Shown piece by piece: positions 22,583-30,746 of a DNA stretch of 35,016 nucleotides; position 1 is the stretch's first letter, and each line of letters opens with the position of its first letter. The stretch comes from Dictyoglomus sp. NZ13-RE01 (GTDB lineage: Bacteria > Dictyoglomota > Dictyoglomia > Dictyoglomales > Dictyoglomaceae), in NCBI GenBank assembly GCA_002878375.1, contig NIRF01000015.1, forward strand, positions 1 to 35,016, written 5' to 3'. The notes beneath the pieces are model-generated. The model did no database searches. It saw nothing but the letters and a program-made list of their open reading frames with translations, and had not been told where the DNA came from. Made by a program: the position numbers and the translations under genes.

Positions 22583-23713
22583 TTGGCTTAGTTCTTTAGG
22601 CTTTTTACCATTTATCAATATGAAGGGAGAGATTTTATCTATAGGTATGTCTAATTTTTCTAAATCTTTAATATCTTTTATTAACGATGTTTTTCTTTGA
22701 TTTACTATCCTTCTTGCCCTTATAGGTCCTATTCCTGGCACTCTTAAAAGATCTTCGTAACTTGCTTTATTAATATCAATAGGGAAAAATTCAGGATGAT
22801 TTAAAGCCCAAATTAATTTTGGGTCCTTATCTAAATAAAGATTTCCCTTTTCATCAAATATTATATCTTCCAAACTGAAATGGTACTTTCTTAATAGAAA
22901 ATCTGCCTGGTAAAGTCTATGTTCTCTCCATGTAGGGGTTGGTGGTAAGTCTTCTAAGGGAGTATTGGAAATAGGTTGAAAAGCACTATAATATGCTCTG
23001 TTTAGATTATAATCCTTATAAAGGTTATTAACTATACTTAATATTTCGTAATCTTTTTCATTACTTGCTCCTACCACTAATTGGGTAGTAAATCCATATT
23101 TAGGTTTTAAACCTTTTGAAAAAAGCTTATTAATCAAGCCAATCTTTTTCACTAAATGACTAAAATTTTTCTCTGGGGCAATTTTTTCTAAATACTTTGC
23201 ATCAGGAGCTTCGATATTAATTGAGACTCTATCTGAAAGTTCTAAAGCCCTAATTATATAATCCTCGTCTGATTCTGGAAGTATTTTTAGATGTATATAG
23301 CCAGTAAATTTATATTTTTCTCTTAGTATCTCTGCTACCTTAAGCATATCTTCCATTGTTCTTTTTGGTGATTTAGTAACTGCAGAACTTAAAAATAGCC
23401 CATCTACTAAGTTCCTTCTTTTCATTTCTAAAAATAGTTTTACTAATTCATCTACACTAAAACTGATTCTTTCAAAAGAGCGTTCTCTTCTATTTGCACA
23501 ATAGTAGCAGTTATGAATACAATCGTTAGATAAAAGAGTTTTAAGTAATCTTACTGTTCTTCCATCTGGAAGAGTTGTGGGGTATATCCAGCCATTAATA
23601 GTACTTTTTCTTCTTATGGCTGATGGATCACATAAATAAGACCCACAAAGATCAAATTGTGCATCTTTTGTTAATATTTTTAATTTTTCCTCAATATGCA
23701 TATTCTTTCTCAA
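22565..23713 (-). CDS. Putative DNA modification/repair radical SAM protein with C-terminal HhH (TIGR03916-like)
   Basis: A 382-residue radical SAM protein. Cluster cysteines are C65, C69 and C72 (NDCIHNCYYCANRR); the barrel follows with FLSSAVTKSP and INIEAPD. The C-terminus (~312-340) is a helix-hairpin-helix DNA-binding motif, INKASYEDLLRVPGIGPIRA. This layout matches, from memory, the family linked to uracil-DNA glycosylase and called 'putative DNA modification/repair radical SAM protein'. The usual partner gene is not next to it; instead a small unknown gene overlaps its start by 4 bases. The reaction is not known. Confidence 0.87.
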   Translation of the reverse strand: MRKNMHIEEKLKILTKDAQFDLCGSYLCDPSAIRRKSTINGWIYPTTLPDGRTVRLLKTLLSNDCIHNCYYCANRRERSFERISFSVDELVKLFLEMKRRNLVDGLFLSSAVTKSPKRTMEDMLKVAEILREKYKFTGYIHLKILPESDEDYIIRALELSDRVSINIEAPDAKYLEKIAPEKNFSHLVKKIGLINKLFSKGLKPKYGFTTQLVVGASNEKDYEILSIVNNLYKDYNLNRAYYSAFQPISNTPLEDLPPTPTWREHRLYQADFLLRKYHFSLEDIIFDEKGNLYLDKDPKLIWALNHPEFFPIDINKASYEDLLRVPGIGPIRARRIVNQRKTSLIKDIKDLEKLDIPIDKISPFILINGKKPKELSQLSFSF

Positions 23714-24009
23714 TCCTTGAAAATTTCTTTAGGCAATTCAAAGATTTCTATAATCTTTAGCTTTTCTAATAACTTCAAAAAATTTGTTATATCAGAATTA
23801 TCTAAGTGATATCCTACTTTTTCTCCCATACTTTTGTAATACTGGAAAAACTCAATTAAGCTTGACTTAGGAAATAAGATTTTCTGACACAAAAGAAGAA
23901 TTTCTCTGGAATTCCCAATAGCAAGTATTGGAACATTTTCAGGAATATTACTATTCCTATCCTTTTCCCATATTAAGACCAAAAAATATGAAGAATTTTC
24001 TATCTTCAA
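23710..24009 (-). CDS. Unknown small protein co-transcribed with the HhH radical SAM gene
   Basis: A 99-residue protein that I do not recognise. It starts at TTG 24009 (no ATG start is available upstream in frame before the promoter) and overlaps the radical SAM gene by 4 bases, so the two are translated together. It has an N-terminal beta-like stretch (SYFLVLIWE), a middle helix and a Leu/Ile-rich C-terminal helix. No signal peptide or membrane segment and only one Cys. It takes the place where the usual radical SAM partner gene would be expected; a link to that enzyme is inference from position alone. Confidence 0.65.
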   Translation of the reverse strand: MKIENSSYFLVLIWEKDRNSNIPENVPILAIGNSREILLLCQKILFPKSSLIEFFQYYKSMGEKVGYHLDNSDITNFLKLLEKLKIIEIFELPKEIFKD

Positions 24010-24040
24010 TTTTTGTAAATCTTTTAATTGAATTTTTGAT

Positions 24041-24069
24041 ATTATATCATAAAAACCCTTGTAATTAAA
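24041..24069 (-). promoter_or_regulatory. Promoter of the small unknown gene and HhH radical SAM gene
   Basis: On the minus strand TTTAAT (24069-24064), a 17-base spacer and TATAAT (24046-24041); start near 24034. Its -35 box shares base 24064 with the -35 box of the divergent rpsB promoter. Confidence 0.6.
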
Positions 24070-24087
24070 TATTGTTCGTGATATACT
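24059..24087 (+). promoter_or_regulatory. Promoter of the rpsB operon
   Basis: TTGTAA (24059-24064), a 17-base spacer and TATACT (24082-24087); start near 24094. It is divergent from, and shares its -35 edge with, the promoter of the minus-strand radical SAM operon, so the two probably cannot be occupied at once. Confidence 0.7.
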
Positions 24088-24104
24088 TTTTGCGAATTAA
24101 AACA

Positions 24105-24171
24105 CACCCTCTCCGATTCCCTTGGGGGTGCTTTGGTGGCAAAGTTCCAAGGGAAGATGAAGAGAGGGGTG
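24105..24171 (+). promoter_or_regulatory. Folded rpsB leader, candidate ribosomal-protein autoregulatory element
   Basis: Three nested helices are visible in the 108-nt leader. P1: CACCCTCTC (24105-24113) with GAGAGGGGTG (24162-24171), one bulged G. P2: TTCCCTTGG (24117-24125) with CCAAGGGAA (24147-24155), perfect. P3: CTTTG (24131-24135) with CAAAG (24140-24144), loop GTGG. The structure stops about 20 bases before the GGAGGTG Shine-Dalgarno sequence. Ribosomal protein S2 autoregulates through its leader in some bacteria, which makes S2 or EF-Ts binding likely here, but I cannot match this to a known motif. Confidence 0.65.
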
Positions 24172-24201
24172 GAAAAAAACCAAAGAATTATGGAGGTGTA
24201 A

Positions 24202-24933
24202 ATGGCACACGTATTAATGAAACAATTATTAGAAGCTGGTGTACATTTTGGACACCAAACAAAAAGATGGTGTCCCAAAATGAAGGAGTACATTTTTTCA
24301 GAGCGTAATGGTATCCACATTATTGATCTCCAAAAAACCTTAGTTAAACTTGAGGAGGCGTATGAATTCCTCAAGGAACAGGCTAAGGAAGGTAAAACAT
24401 TCTTATTTGTTGGCACTAAAAAACAAGCCCAACAAACTATTGAAGAAGAAGCAAAAAGATGTTCTGCTTATTATGTGAATCAGAGATGGTTAGGTGGTAT
24501 GCTAACTAATTTTACTACAATTAAGTCTCGTATTGACTACATGATTCAATTAGAGCAGATGAAGCAGGATGGAAGATGGGAAAGACTTCCTAAGAAAGAA
24601 GCATTAAAATTGGAGAGGGAATTACAGAAGTTAGTGAAGATTTTTGATGGTTTAAGGGGCATGGAAAGAGTTCCTGATGTTGTTTTTATTGTAGATCCTA
24701 AGAGAGAAGAGATTGCGGTTAAAGAGGCAAGAAGACTCAATATACCAATAGTAGCAATAGTAGATACAAATTGTGACCCTGAGCTTATTGATTATCCAAT
24801 TCCTGGTAATGATGATGCTATAAGGGCTGTTAAGTTGATAGTATCAAAGATGGCAGATGCCATTATAGAGGGTAGAGAATTGAGAGCAAAAGAAATAGAG
24901 CTTCAAGAGAAAGAAGCTGAAGTTAGTCAATAA
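24202..24933 (+). CDS. rpsB: 30S ribosomal protein S2
   Basis: The 243-residue S2 protein, with the conserved [20 protein letters not shown]-type opening (here [18 protein letters not shown] from residue 5), [21 protein letters not shown] and [19 protein letters not shown] motifs. It starts at ATG 24202 after GGAGGTG. It begins the rpsB-tsf-pyrH-frr cluster, the usual order, behind a folded leader that may carry autoregulation. Confidence 0.98.
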   Translation: MAHVLMKQLLEAGVHFGHQTKRWCPKMKEYIFSERNGIHIIDLQKTLVKLEEAYEFLKEQAKEGKTFLFVGTKKQAQQTIEEEAKRCSAYYVNQRWLGGMLTNFTTIKSRIDYMIQLEQMKQDGRWERLPKKEALKLERELQKLVKIFDGLRGMERVPDVVFIVDPKREEIAVKEARRLNIPIVAIVDTNCDPELIDYPIPGNDDAIRAVKLIVSKMADAIIEGRELRAKEIELQEKEAEVSQ

Positions 24934-24949
24934 GGAGGTTGGTAGAGTC

Positions 24950-25549
24950 ATGGAAGTTTCTTTGGAAATGATTAAGGAGTTAAGGGAAAAGACTGGTGCA
25001 GGAGTAATGGATGCCAAGAGGGCATTAGAAGAAGCCAATGGAGACATGGAAAAAGCAATACTTATATTAAGAGAAAAGGGAATAGTTAAAGCAGCAAAGA
25101 AGGCAACAAGAGTAGCTAAAGAGGGAGTAATTGAGGCTTATATTCATACTGGTGCTAAACTTGGAGTTTTATTAGAACTAAATTGTGAGACAGACTTTGT
25201 AGCAAGGACTGATGAGTTTAAAAATCTTGCAAAAGAATTATGTTTACAGATTGCAGGGATGAATCCTCTATATGTAAGTAAAGAAGATGTACCAAAGGAG
25301 GTAATAGATAGAGAGATAAGTATTTATAGGACTCAATTGGAAAAAGAAGGAAAACCTGCCCATGTAATTGATAAAATCATTGAGGGAAAATTAGAGAAAT
25401 TTTATGAAGAGGTTTGTTTGTTAGAACAGCCCTTTGTAAGGAATCCAGAAATAAAGGTAAAGGATTTAATAACCGAAGCGGTTGCAAAGCTTGGAGAGAA
25501 TATTGTAGTTAGAAGATTTACTCGATATGTAGTTGGAGAGGAAGAGTAG
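24950..25549 (+). CDS. tsf: Elongation factor Ts
   Basis: The nucleotide exchange factor for EF-Tu. At 199 residues it is a short-form EF-Ts, with the N-terminal UBA-like domain (IKELREKTGAGVMDAKRALE), the GVIEAYIHTGAKLGVLLEL core and the ETDFVARTDEF motif. It follows rpsB by 16 bases behind AAGGAGG. Confidence 0.98.
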   Translation: MEVSLEMIKELREKTGAGVMDAKRALEEANGDMEKAILILREKGIVKAAKKATRVAKEGVIEAYIHTGAKLGVLLELNCETDFVARTDEFKNLAKELCLQIAGMNPLYVSKEDVPKEVIDREISIYRTQLEKEGKPAHVIDKIIEGKLEKFYEEVCLLEQPFVRNPEIKVKDLITEAVAKLGENIVVRRFTRYVVGEEE

Positions 25550-25552
25550 TTT

Positions 25553-26269
25553 ATGTCTTCCATTAAATTTAAGAGGATTCTTTTAAAACTATCTGGTGAG
25601 ATTTTTAGTGGTCCTCAAGGATTTGGATTAGATGCAAATAAGATTTCACAAATAGCGGAAGATATTAAAGAAGTACATGATTTAGGAGTAGAAATAGGAG
25701 TAGTAGTGGGAGGGGGGAATATTTTTAGAGGTAGAGAGGCAAAAAGTTTAGGAATAGATAGAGTTACAGCGGATTACATGGGTATGTTAGCAACAGTGAT
25801 AAATGCATTAGCGCTTCAGGATGCCTTAGAGAAATTAGGAGTTAATACAAGGGTTCAAACTGCTATTGAGATGAGACAAGTGGCAGAACCTTTTATAAGG
25901 AGAAGAGCTATTAGACATTTAGAAAAAGGAAGAGTAGTAATATTTGCTGCTGGAACAGGTAATCCCTTTTTTACAACAGATACTGCTGCTGTTTTACGAG
26001 CTTCTGAAATTAAGGCGGAGGTTATATTGAAGGAAACAAAAGTTGATGGAGTTTACACTGCAGATCCTTTTAAAGATCCTAATGCAAAAAAGTTTGATAC
26101 AATAAACGCTTTGGATTTTTTAAGTTTGAGATTAGAGGCTTTAGATGCTACAGCAGTTTCTTTATCTATGGAGAATAAAATACCAATAATAGTTTTTTCT
26201 ATGTCAGAGAAAGGAAATCTTAAAAAAATTATTCAGGGGGAGAAGATTGGTACTTATATAGGACCTTAA
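25553..26269 (+). CDS. pyrH: UMP kinase
   Basis: Phosphorylates UMP to UDP; member of the amino-acid kinase fold, unrelated to eukaryotic UMP kinase. The 238 residues have KLSGEIFSG, the glycine-rich [11 protein letters not shown] loop, and [19 protein letters not shown], typical of bacterial PyrH. Starts 3 bases after tsf in the usual gene order. Confidence 0.98.
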   Translation: MSSIKFKRILLKLSGEIFSGPQGFGLDANKISQIAEDIKEVHDLGVEIGVVVGGGNIFRGREAKSLGIDRVTADYMGMLATVINALALQDALEKLGVNTRVQTAIEMRQVAEPFIRRRAIRHLEKGRVVIFAAGTGNPFFTTDTAAVLRASEIKAEVILKETKVDGVYTADPFKDPNAKKFDTINALDFLSLRLEALDATAVSLSMENKIPIIVFSMSEKGNLKKIIQGEKIGTYIGP

Positions 26270-26290
26270 AAGGGTAGAGGAGGGAGAAAA

Positions 26291-26848
26291 ATGGGCAGGG
26301 AAAATTTCAAAGAAATTGAAGAAAAGATGAAAAAAACAATTGAGGCTGTTAAGAAGGAACTACAAGGCATAAGAACAGGTAAACCATCTATTGGCTTGTT
26401 TGACGAAATAAAGGTGAGTTATTATGGCAATATGATGCCGATAAATCAAGTTGCCAGTCTCAAATTGGGCGAGGGAAGAACAGTAATTATTCAACCCTGG
26501 GATAAAAATGTAATCTCTGAAATTGAAAAAGCTATTTTAAAGTCAAATCTTGGTTTAAATCCACAAAGTGATGGACAGACTATAAGAGTGGTTTTCCCTC
26601 CATTGTCAGAGGAAAGAAGAAAAGAGCTGGTGAAAGTAGCCCATAAAGAAGCTGAAAATGGAAGAGTAGCTATTAGAAATATTCGCAGGGACTATTTAGA
26701 GATATTCAAAAAAGAAAAACAAGAAGGAAAGATTTCTGAAGATGAATTTCACAGATTACAGGAGGATTTGCAAAAGCTAACTGATAAATATATTGAAGAG
26801 ATTGATAAACTCTTATCAATGAAAGAAAAGGAAATTATGGAAGTGTAA
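26291..26848 (+). CDS. frr: Ribosome recycling factor
   Basis: Splits post-termination ribosomes with EF-G. Normal 185-residue length, with the conserved GIRTGKPSIGLFDEIKVSYYG, PWDKNVISEIEKAI and VRIPLPP-equivalent VVFPPLSEERRKEL stretches, the latter followed by the long helical hairpin. It follows pyrH behind GAGGAGGG and ends 3 bases before the next small gene. Confidence 0.98.
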   Translation: MGRENFKEIEEKMKKTIEAVKKELQGIRTGKPSIGLFDEIKVSYYGNMMPINQVASLKLGEGRTVIIQPWDKNVISEIEKAILKSNLGLNPQSDGQTIRVVFPPLSEERRKELVKVAHKEAENGRVAIRNIRRDYLEIFKKEKQEGKISEDEFHRLQEDLQKLTDKYIEEIDKLLSMKEKEIMEV

Positions 26849-26851
26849 TAA

Positions 26852-27043
26852 ATGGGAAGTTTTTTGGGTTGGAAATTAAAAGATGTTTTAAAAGTAATAC
26901 CCCCAGAGAAAATCAAATTTGATATAGACTATCCCTTTCAAATGCAAGAAGCCTTTGGAGATTTAAGGGTAATTATGGAAAAGGAAGAAAATGGATATTA
27001 TTACTTTACCCTAAGTTATGAAAACTATCAGGAAAGAAGATGA
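26852..27043 (+). CDS. Small unknown protein between frr and uppS
   Basis: A 63-residue protein (ATG 26852) that starts 3 bases after frr and overlaps uppS by 4 bases (ATGA), so it is embedded in the operon. It begins MGSFLGWKLKDVLKVI, then a charged/beta stretch ending YENYQERR. The shape (a short helix after a G-W/L pattern, then beta strands) faintly recalls a single PASTA domain, but I cannot support that. No membrane segment or Cys. Function unknown; its position suggests cell envelope or translation. Confidence 0.75.
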   Translation: MGSFLGWKLKDVLKVIPPEKIKFDIDYPFQMQEAFGDLRVIMEKEENGYYYFTLSYENYQERR

Positions 27044-27759
27044 AGTTAGATATTCCAAAAGAAAAATTACCAAAACATATAGCGTTTATTATGGATGGAA
27101 ATGGGAGGTGGGCCCAAAAAAGGGGACTTCCAAGAATCATGGGACATAGGGAAGGAGCATTGGTGGTTGATAAAATCTGTGAAACTGCCTTTTCATGGGG
27201 AATATATTATCTTACCTTTTTCGCTTTCTCTACTGAAAATTGGAAGAGACCAAGGGATGAAGTAGAAGGATTAATGCAACTCCTAAATGAGAGTATTGAT
27301 AAATTTAGAGATAAGCTTATAAATAATGATATTCAATTGAGGGTTATAGGTAAAATTCATGAATTACCAGAATATTTGCAAAATAGAATAAATAAAGTAG
27401 TATCTGAGACTAAGGAAGGGAAAAATGGAGTAGTCACAATTGCTCTAAATTACGGTGGAAGATGGGATATTGTTAATGCATGCAGTAAAATATTAGAAGA
27501 TTATTCCAATGGCTCTATAAGAAAAGAAGATTTGTCAGAAGAAATTTTTAAAGAATATTTATCAACTAAGGATATTCCTGATCCTGATTTACTAATTAGA
27601 ACCAGTGGGGAATATAGAATCAGTAATTTCCTTTTATGGCAAATTGCATATACAGAGCTTTGGTTTACAAGTAAATATTGGCCTGATTTTAATGAAGAAG
27701 ATTTAAGACAGGCTTGTTATGAATATATGAATAGAAAAAGACGTTTTGGGGGTTTATAG
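27040..27759 (+). CDS. uppS: Isoprenyl transferase (undecaprenyl diphosphate synthase type)
   Basis: Makes the long cis-polyprenyl diphosphate carrier for cell-wall synthesis. The 239 residues have HIAFIMDGNGRWA (Asp19 catalytic), the YYLTFFAFSTENWKRP and ALNYGGRWDI segments, and the C-terminal DLLIRTSGEYRISNFLLWQIAYTEL signature. It overlaps the preceding small gene by 4 bases and its last base touches cdsA. Confidence 0.97.
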   Translation: MKLDIPKEKLPKHIAFIMDGNGRWAQKRGLPRIMGHREGALVVDKICETAFSWGIYYLTFFAFSTENWKRPRDEVEGLMQLLNESIDKFRDKLINNDIQLRVIGKIHELPEYLQNRINKVVSETKEGKNGVVTIALNYGGRWDIVNACSKILEDYSNGSIRKEDLSEEIFKEYLSTKDIPDPDLLIRTSGEYRISNFLLWQIAYTELWFTSKYWPDFNEEDLRQACYEYMNRKRRFGGL

Positions 27760-28541
27760 TGCTACAAAGAATTATTACTGGACTTTGGGGAGTTCCGCTA
27801 ATATTGTGGAGTATTTATTTAGGTGACCAAATTTTTTTTATATTGATTTTTGTTATATCTGGATTTGGGCTTTGGGAATTTTACTCTTTGTTAGAAAAAT
27901 ACAATTATAATCCCCTTAAATTAGAAGGAATTATTTTTGGATTAATCTATTTGGCTTTTATCTATCTTGGATCAAGAAGAGCAATAACTATTGCCTTACC
28001 TGTTTTGATAGTAGTTTTGCTTATTTATGAGCTTTTTCAAAAAAAGAGGAGAATAGACGATATAGCTCTAACATTTTTAGGGTTTTTTTATATTCCTTTT
28101 CTTTTGAGTTATTTTCTGATTCTTAGAAATATTCCTCATGGAGATAAAATTTGTTATTTTACCTTTATATTAATCTGGGTATCTGACTCCTTTGCCTATT
28201 TTACAGGTAAAGCTTTAGGAAGACATCCATTAGCTCCTTCTATTAGTCCAAAAAAAACTATTGAGGGAACTATTGGTGGTATAATTTTCTCCGCTCTTGC
28301 TTCTTTATTGTTTTCCCATTTGTATTCATGGCATCCATTCCCAACCTTTATTACAGGTTTGGCTGTTGGAATTATGGGACAATTAGGTGATTTAGTAGAG
28401 TCAATGCTTAAGAGAGAAATAGGTGTAAAAGACTCATCTTCTTTGCTTCCTGGACATGGAGGAATTTTAGATAGATTTGATAGTTTAATTTTTGCAGGAC
28501 CAACAGTTTATTATTTCTTGAATCTTCTAAGAATTATTTAA
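27759..28541 (+). CDS. cdsA: Phosphatidate cytidylyltransferase
   Basis: Makes CDP-diacylglycerol, the precursor of phospholipids, at the membrane. The 260 residues contain about seven hydrophobic segments and the family signature beginning SDSFAYFTGKALGRHPL and continuing SPKKTIEGTIGG, then LGDLVESMLKRE and LPGHGGILDRFDSL. It starts at GTG 27759 and ends 1 base before dxr. Confidence 0.97.
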   Translation: MLQRIITGLWGVPLILWSIYLGDQIFFILIFVISGFGLWEFYSLLEKYNYNPLKLEGIIFGLIYLAFIYLGSRRAITIALPVLIVVLLIYELFQKKRRIDDIALTFLGFFYIPFLLSYFLILRNIPHGDKICYFTFILIWVSDSFAYFTGKALGRHPLAPSISPKKTIEGTIGGIIFSALASLLFSHLYSWHPFPTFITGLAVGIMGQLGDLVESMLKREIGVKDSSSLLPGHGGILDRFDSLIFAGPTVYYFLNLLRII

Positions 28542-28542
28542 T

Positions 28543-29682
28543 ATGAAGAGGGTAATAATATTTGGAGCCACAGGCTCTATAGGATTACAAACCTTAGAAG
28601 TTATAAGAGAAAATCCAGATGAGTTTGAAATAGTAGGATTAGCGGTAAGAGAGAATGTAAAATTACTTAGTAGGTTAGCAGAAGAATTCAAGCCAAAATA
28701 TTTAGCTATATATAGCCAAAAAGAAGATTTTCCTCTACTATCTTATAATCCTCAGATTTACACAGGGAAAGAGGGACTTGAGACTTTAGCAAGTGTACCT
28801 GCGGATCTAATAGTAATGGCAATATCTGGAATAAGTGCTATCTATCCTACAAAAGTTGCAATTCAATTGGGAAGAAAAGTTGCAATGGCAACTAAGGAGG
28901 TTATAGTCACTGCGGGTAAATTTATAAAAAACTGGCTTACAAACTCTAAGGCGGAGATAATTCCTGTGGATAGTGAGCATAGTGCTATTTTTCAACTATT
29001 ACAAGGAAGGGGAGATATTGAAAGAATAATTCTTACAGCATCAGGGGGTCCCTTTTATAATAAAGATCTAAATTACATAATGAATGCGGGGATTGAAGAG
29101 GTTTTAAAACATCCTCGTTGGAACATGGGTAAAAAAACCACCATAGATTCCGCAAATTTGGTTAACAAAGCGTTAGAAATTATTGAAGCTCATTATTTAT
29201 TTGATTTTCCATATAATAGAATTGATGTGATAATTCATCCGCAAAGTATTGTACATGGTATTATAAGGTTTTCTGATGGTAGTTTTATGGCTCATTTATC
29301 TCCAACAGATATGCGTTTTGCTATTCAGTATGCTCTTTTTTATCCAAAAAGAAGTAGCTATGTATGGCAGGAATTAGATTTTTCAAACTTAAACTTAGAA
29401 TTTAGATCAGTGGATTATGATAAGTTTCCTATAATAAGATATGTATATGATTTTGTAGAAAAAGGAGATATTTATCCAGTAATATTGGCAGTTTCTGATG
29501 AAATACTTGTTAATGCCTTTTTGGAGGGTAGAATAAAATTCTATAGAATTGTTCCTTTGATAATTAAGATAATGGAAAGTTGGAATGATAAAATACAAAT
29601 AGATTCTTTAGATGATTTGTTTGAAGCTATTGAATTAATTAAAAATAAAGCTCAATATCTAATTGAGAGGGAGGACTATTGA
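28543..29682 (+). CDS. dxr: 1-deoxy-D-xylulose 5-phosphate reductoisomerase
   Basis: Second enzyme of the MEP isoprenoid pathway. The 379 residues have the NADPH motif GATGSIGLQT (8-17), PVDSEHSAIFQLL, the SGGPF loop, and HPRWNMGKKTTIDSANLVNK. The usual NKE loop reads TKE here and DSAT is DSAN, mild departures at conserved places. It follows cdsA directly, as in the common uppS-cdsA-dxr order. The protease gene rseP that often comes next is missing; galactose genes follow instead. Confidence 0.96.
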   Translation: MKRVIIFGATGSIGLQTLEVIRENPDEFEIVGLAVRENVKLLSRLAEEFKPKYLAIYSQKEDFPLLSYNPQIYTGKEGLETLASVPADLIVMAISGISAIYPTKVAIQLGRKVAMATKEVIVTAGKFIKNWLTNSKAEIIPVDSEHSAIFQLLQGRGDIERIILTASGGPFYNKDLNYIMNAGIEEVLKHPRWNMGKKTTIDSANLVNKALEIIEAHYLFDFPYNRIDVIIHPQSIVHGIIRFSDGSFMAHLSPTDMRFAIQYALFYPKRSSYVWQELDFSNLNLEFRSVDYDKFPIIRYVYDFVEKGDIYPVILAVSDEILVNAFLEGRIKFYRIVPLIIKIMESWNDKIQIDSLDDLFEAIELIKNKAQYLIEREDY

Positions 29683-29686
29683 AAAA

Positions 29687-29791
29687 ATGAGAAAATGGAA
29701 AATGAAAAAAAGAATAGAGGTAAAGGAAGATGGGAGATTAATGTATTATTATGATTTTGAATTGGAGGGGGAAATAGAAGATGAGCAGTGA
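29687..29791 (+). CDS. Small acidic peptide upstream of galT
   Basis: A 34-residue frame (ATG 29687 to TGA 29791), beginning MRKWKMKKRIEVKEDGR and continuing LMYYYDFELEGEIEDEQ. It is basic at the N-terminus and acidic at the end. GGGAGG lies about 12 bases upstream of its ATG. It starts 4 bases after the dxr stop and overlaps galT by 11 bases, so it fills an otherwise empty gap and may couple galT translation. The regular beta-like pattern makes it look like a real small protein, but I have no family for it. Confidence 0.55.
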   Translation: MRKWKMKKRIEVKEDGRLMYYYDFELEGEIEDEQ

Positions 29792-30746
29792 GTTAAGATG
29801 GCATCCATTTTTAAAGGAATGGGTTATAGTTGCTGGTAAAGTACAAGAAAGACCGGTTCTTCCAGCAAAAAATGCTTGTCCTCTTTGCTATGGTGGTGCT
29901 GAAGTACCAAAACCTTTTGATGTGGCAGTGTTTGAAAATAGGTACCCTTCTTTAACAAAAGAGGTCAATGATGTAACTCCTTTTGAAGATGAAATATATA
30001 AAAGAAGGGGAGGACAAGGGGTTTGTGAGGTGGTTCTCTATACTATGGATCATGATTCAGCACTCTCAAGGATGCCTTTGGAGCAAATAGAAAAATTGGT
30101 TTTGGTTTGGGAAGATAGATATAAAGATCTTAGTTCTTTACCTTTTGTAGAGTATGTACAAATTTTTGAAAATAGAGGGGAAATTGTTGGAGTCTCTTTA
30201 CATCATCCTCATGGTCAGATATATGCTATGCCTTTTATACCACCAATCATTGAGAAAGAGATAAATTCTGCAAAAGAATTTTGGAATAATTACAATAAGT
30301 GTCTTTTTTGTTCTGTCTTAGAAAGAGAAGTAAAGGAAGAAATTAGAGTTGTTTATGAGAATAAATATTTTGTAGCTTTTATGCCTTACTATGGTAAATT
30401 CCCTTTTGAGCTTCATATCTATCCTAAAAGACACTTAGGATCTCTTGTGGAGATGACTTATGCAGAAAAGATGTACCTGGCGGAAATAATTCAAAAAATA
30501 ACTAAAGGGTATGACAACGTCTATGGCTACAACTTTTCCTATATGATGCTCCTTCATCAAAAACCATCTAAAGGTGATTATCCTTTTTATCATTTTCACA
30601 TTGAATTTTATTCTCTTCATAGAGACAGGGATAAAATTAAGTATCTTGCCAGTATAGAGTCTGGAACTGGAACCTTTGTTAATCCTTTATCTCCTGAGGA
30701 TTCAGCAAGACTATTGAGGGATAGTATAAGGAGGCTCTCATTATGA
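29781..30746 (+). CDS. galT: Galactose-1-phosphate uridylyltransferase
   Basis: Leloir pathway enzyme that exchanges UDP between glucose-1-P and galactose-1-P. The 321 residues are a HIT-superfamily fold with zinc-binding CPLC (Cys33, Cys36), active-site HHPHGQIY (141-148) with nucleophile His144, and a second half with CLFCSVLERE and FHFHIEFY-type HFHIEFY. It overlaps the small upstream peptide and overlaps galK by 4 bases. Confidence 0.96.
   Translation: MSSELRWHPFLKEWVIVAGKVQERPVLPAKNACPLCYGGAEVPKPFDVAVFENRYPSLTKEVNDVTPFEDEIYKRRGGQGVCEVVLYTMDHDSALSRMPLEQIEKLVLVWEDRYKDLSSLPFVEYVQIFENRGEIVGVSLHHPHGQIYAMPFIPPIIEKEINSAKEFWNNYNKCLFCSVLEREVKEEIRVVYENKYFVAFMPYYGKFPFELHIYPKRHLGSLVEMTYAEKMYLAEIIQKITKGYDNVYGYNFSYMMLLHQKPSKGDYPFYHFHIEFYSLHRDRDKIKYLASIESGTGTFVNPLSPEDSARLLRDSIRRLSL

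Noticed and set aside
24042-24416. Frames on both strands across the rpsB leader and gene start
   Set aside because: They cross the rpsB promoter, folded leader and start; the composition is explained by the RNA structure and by rpsB in another frame.
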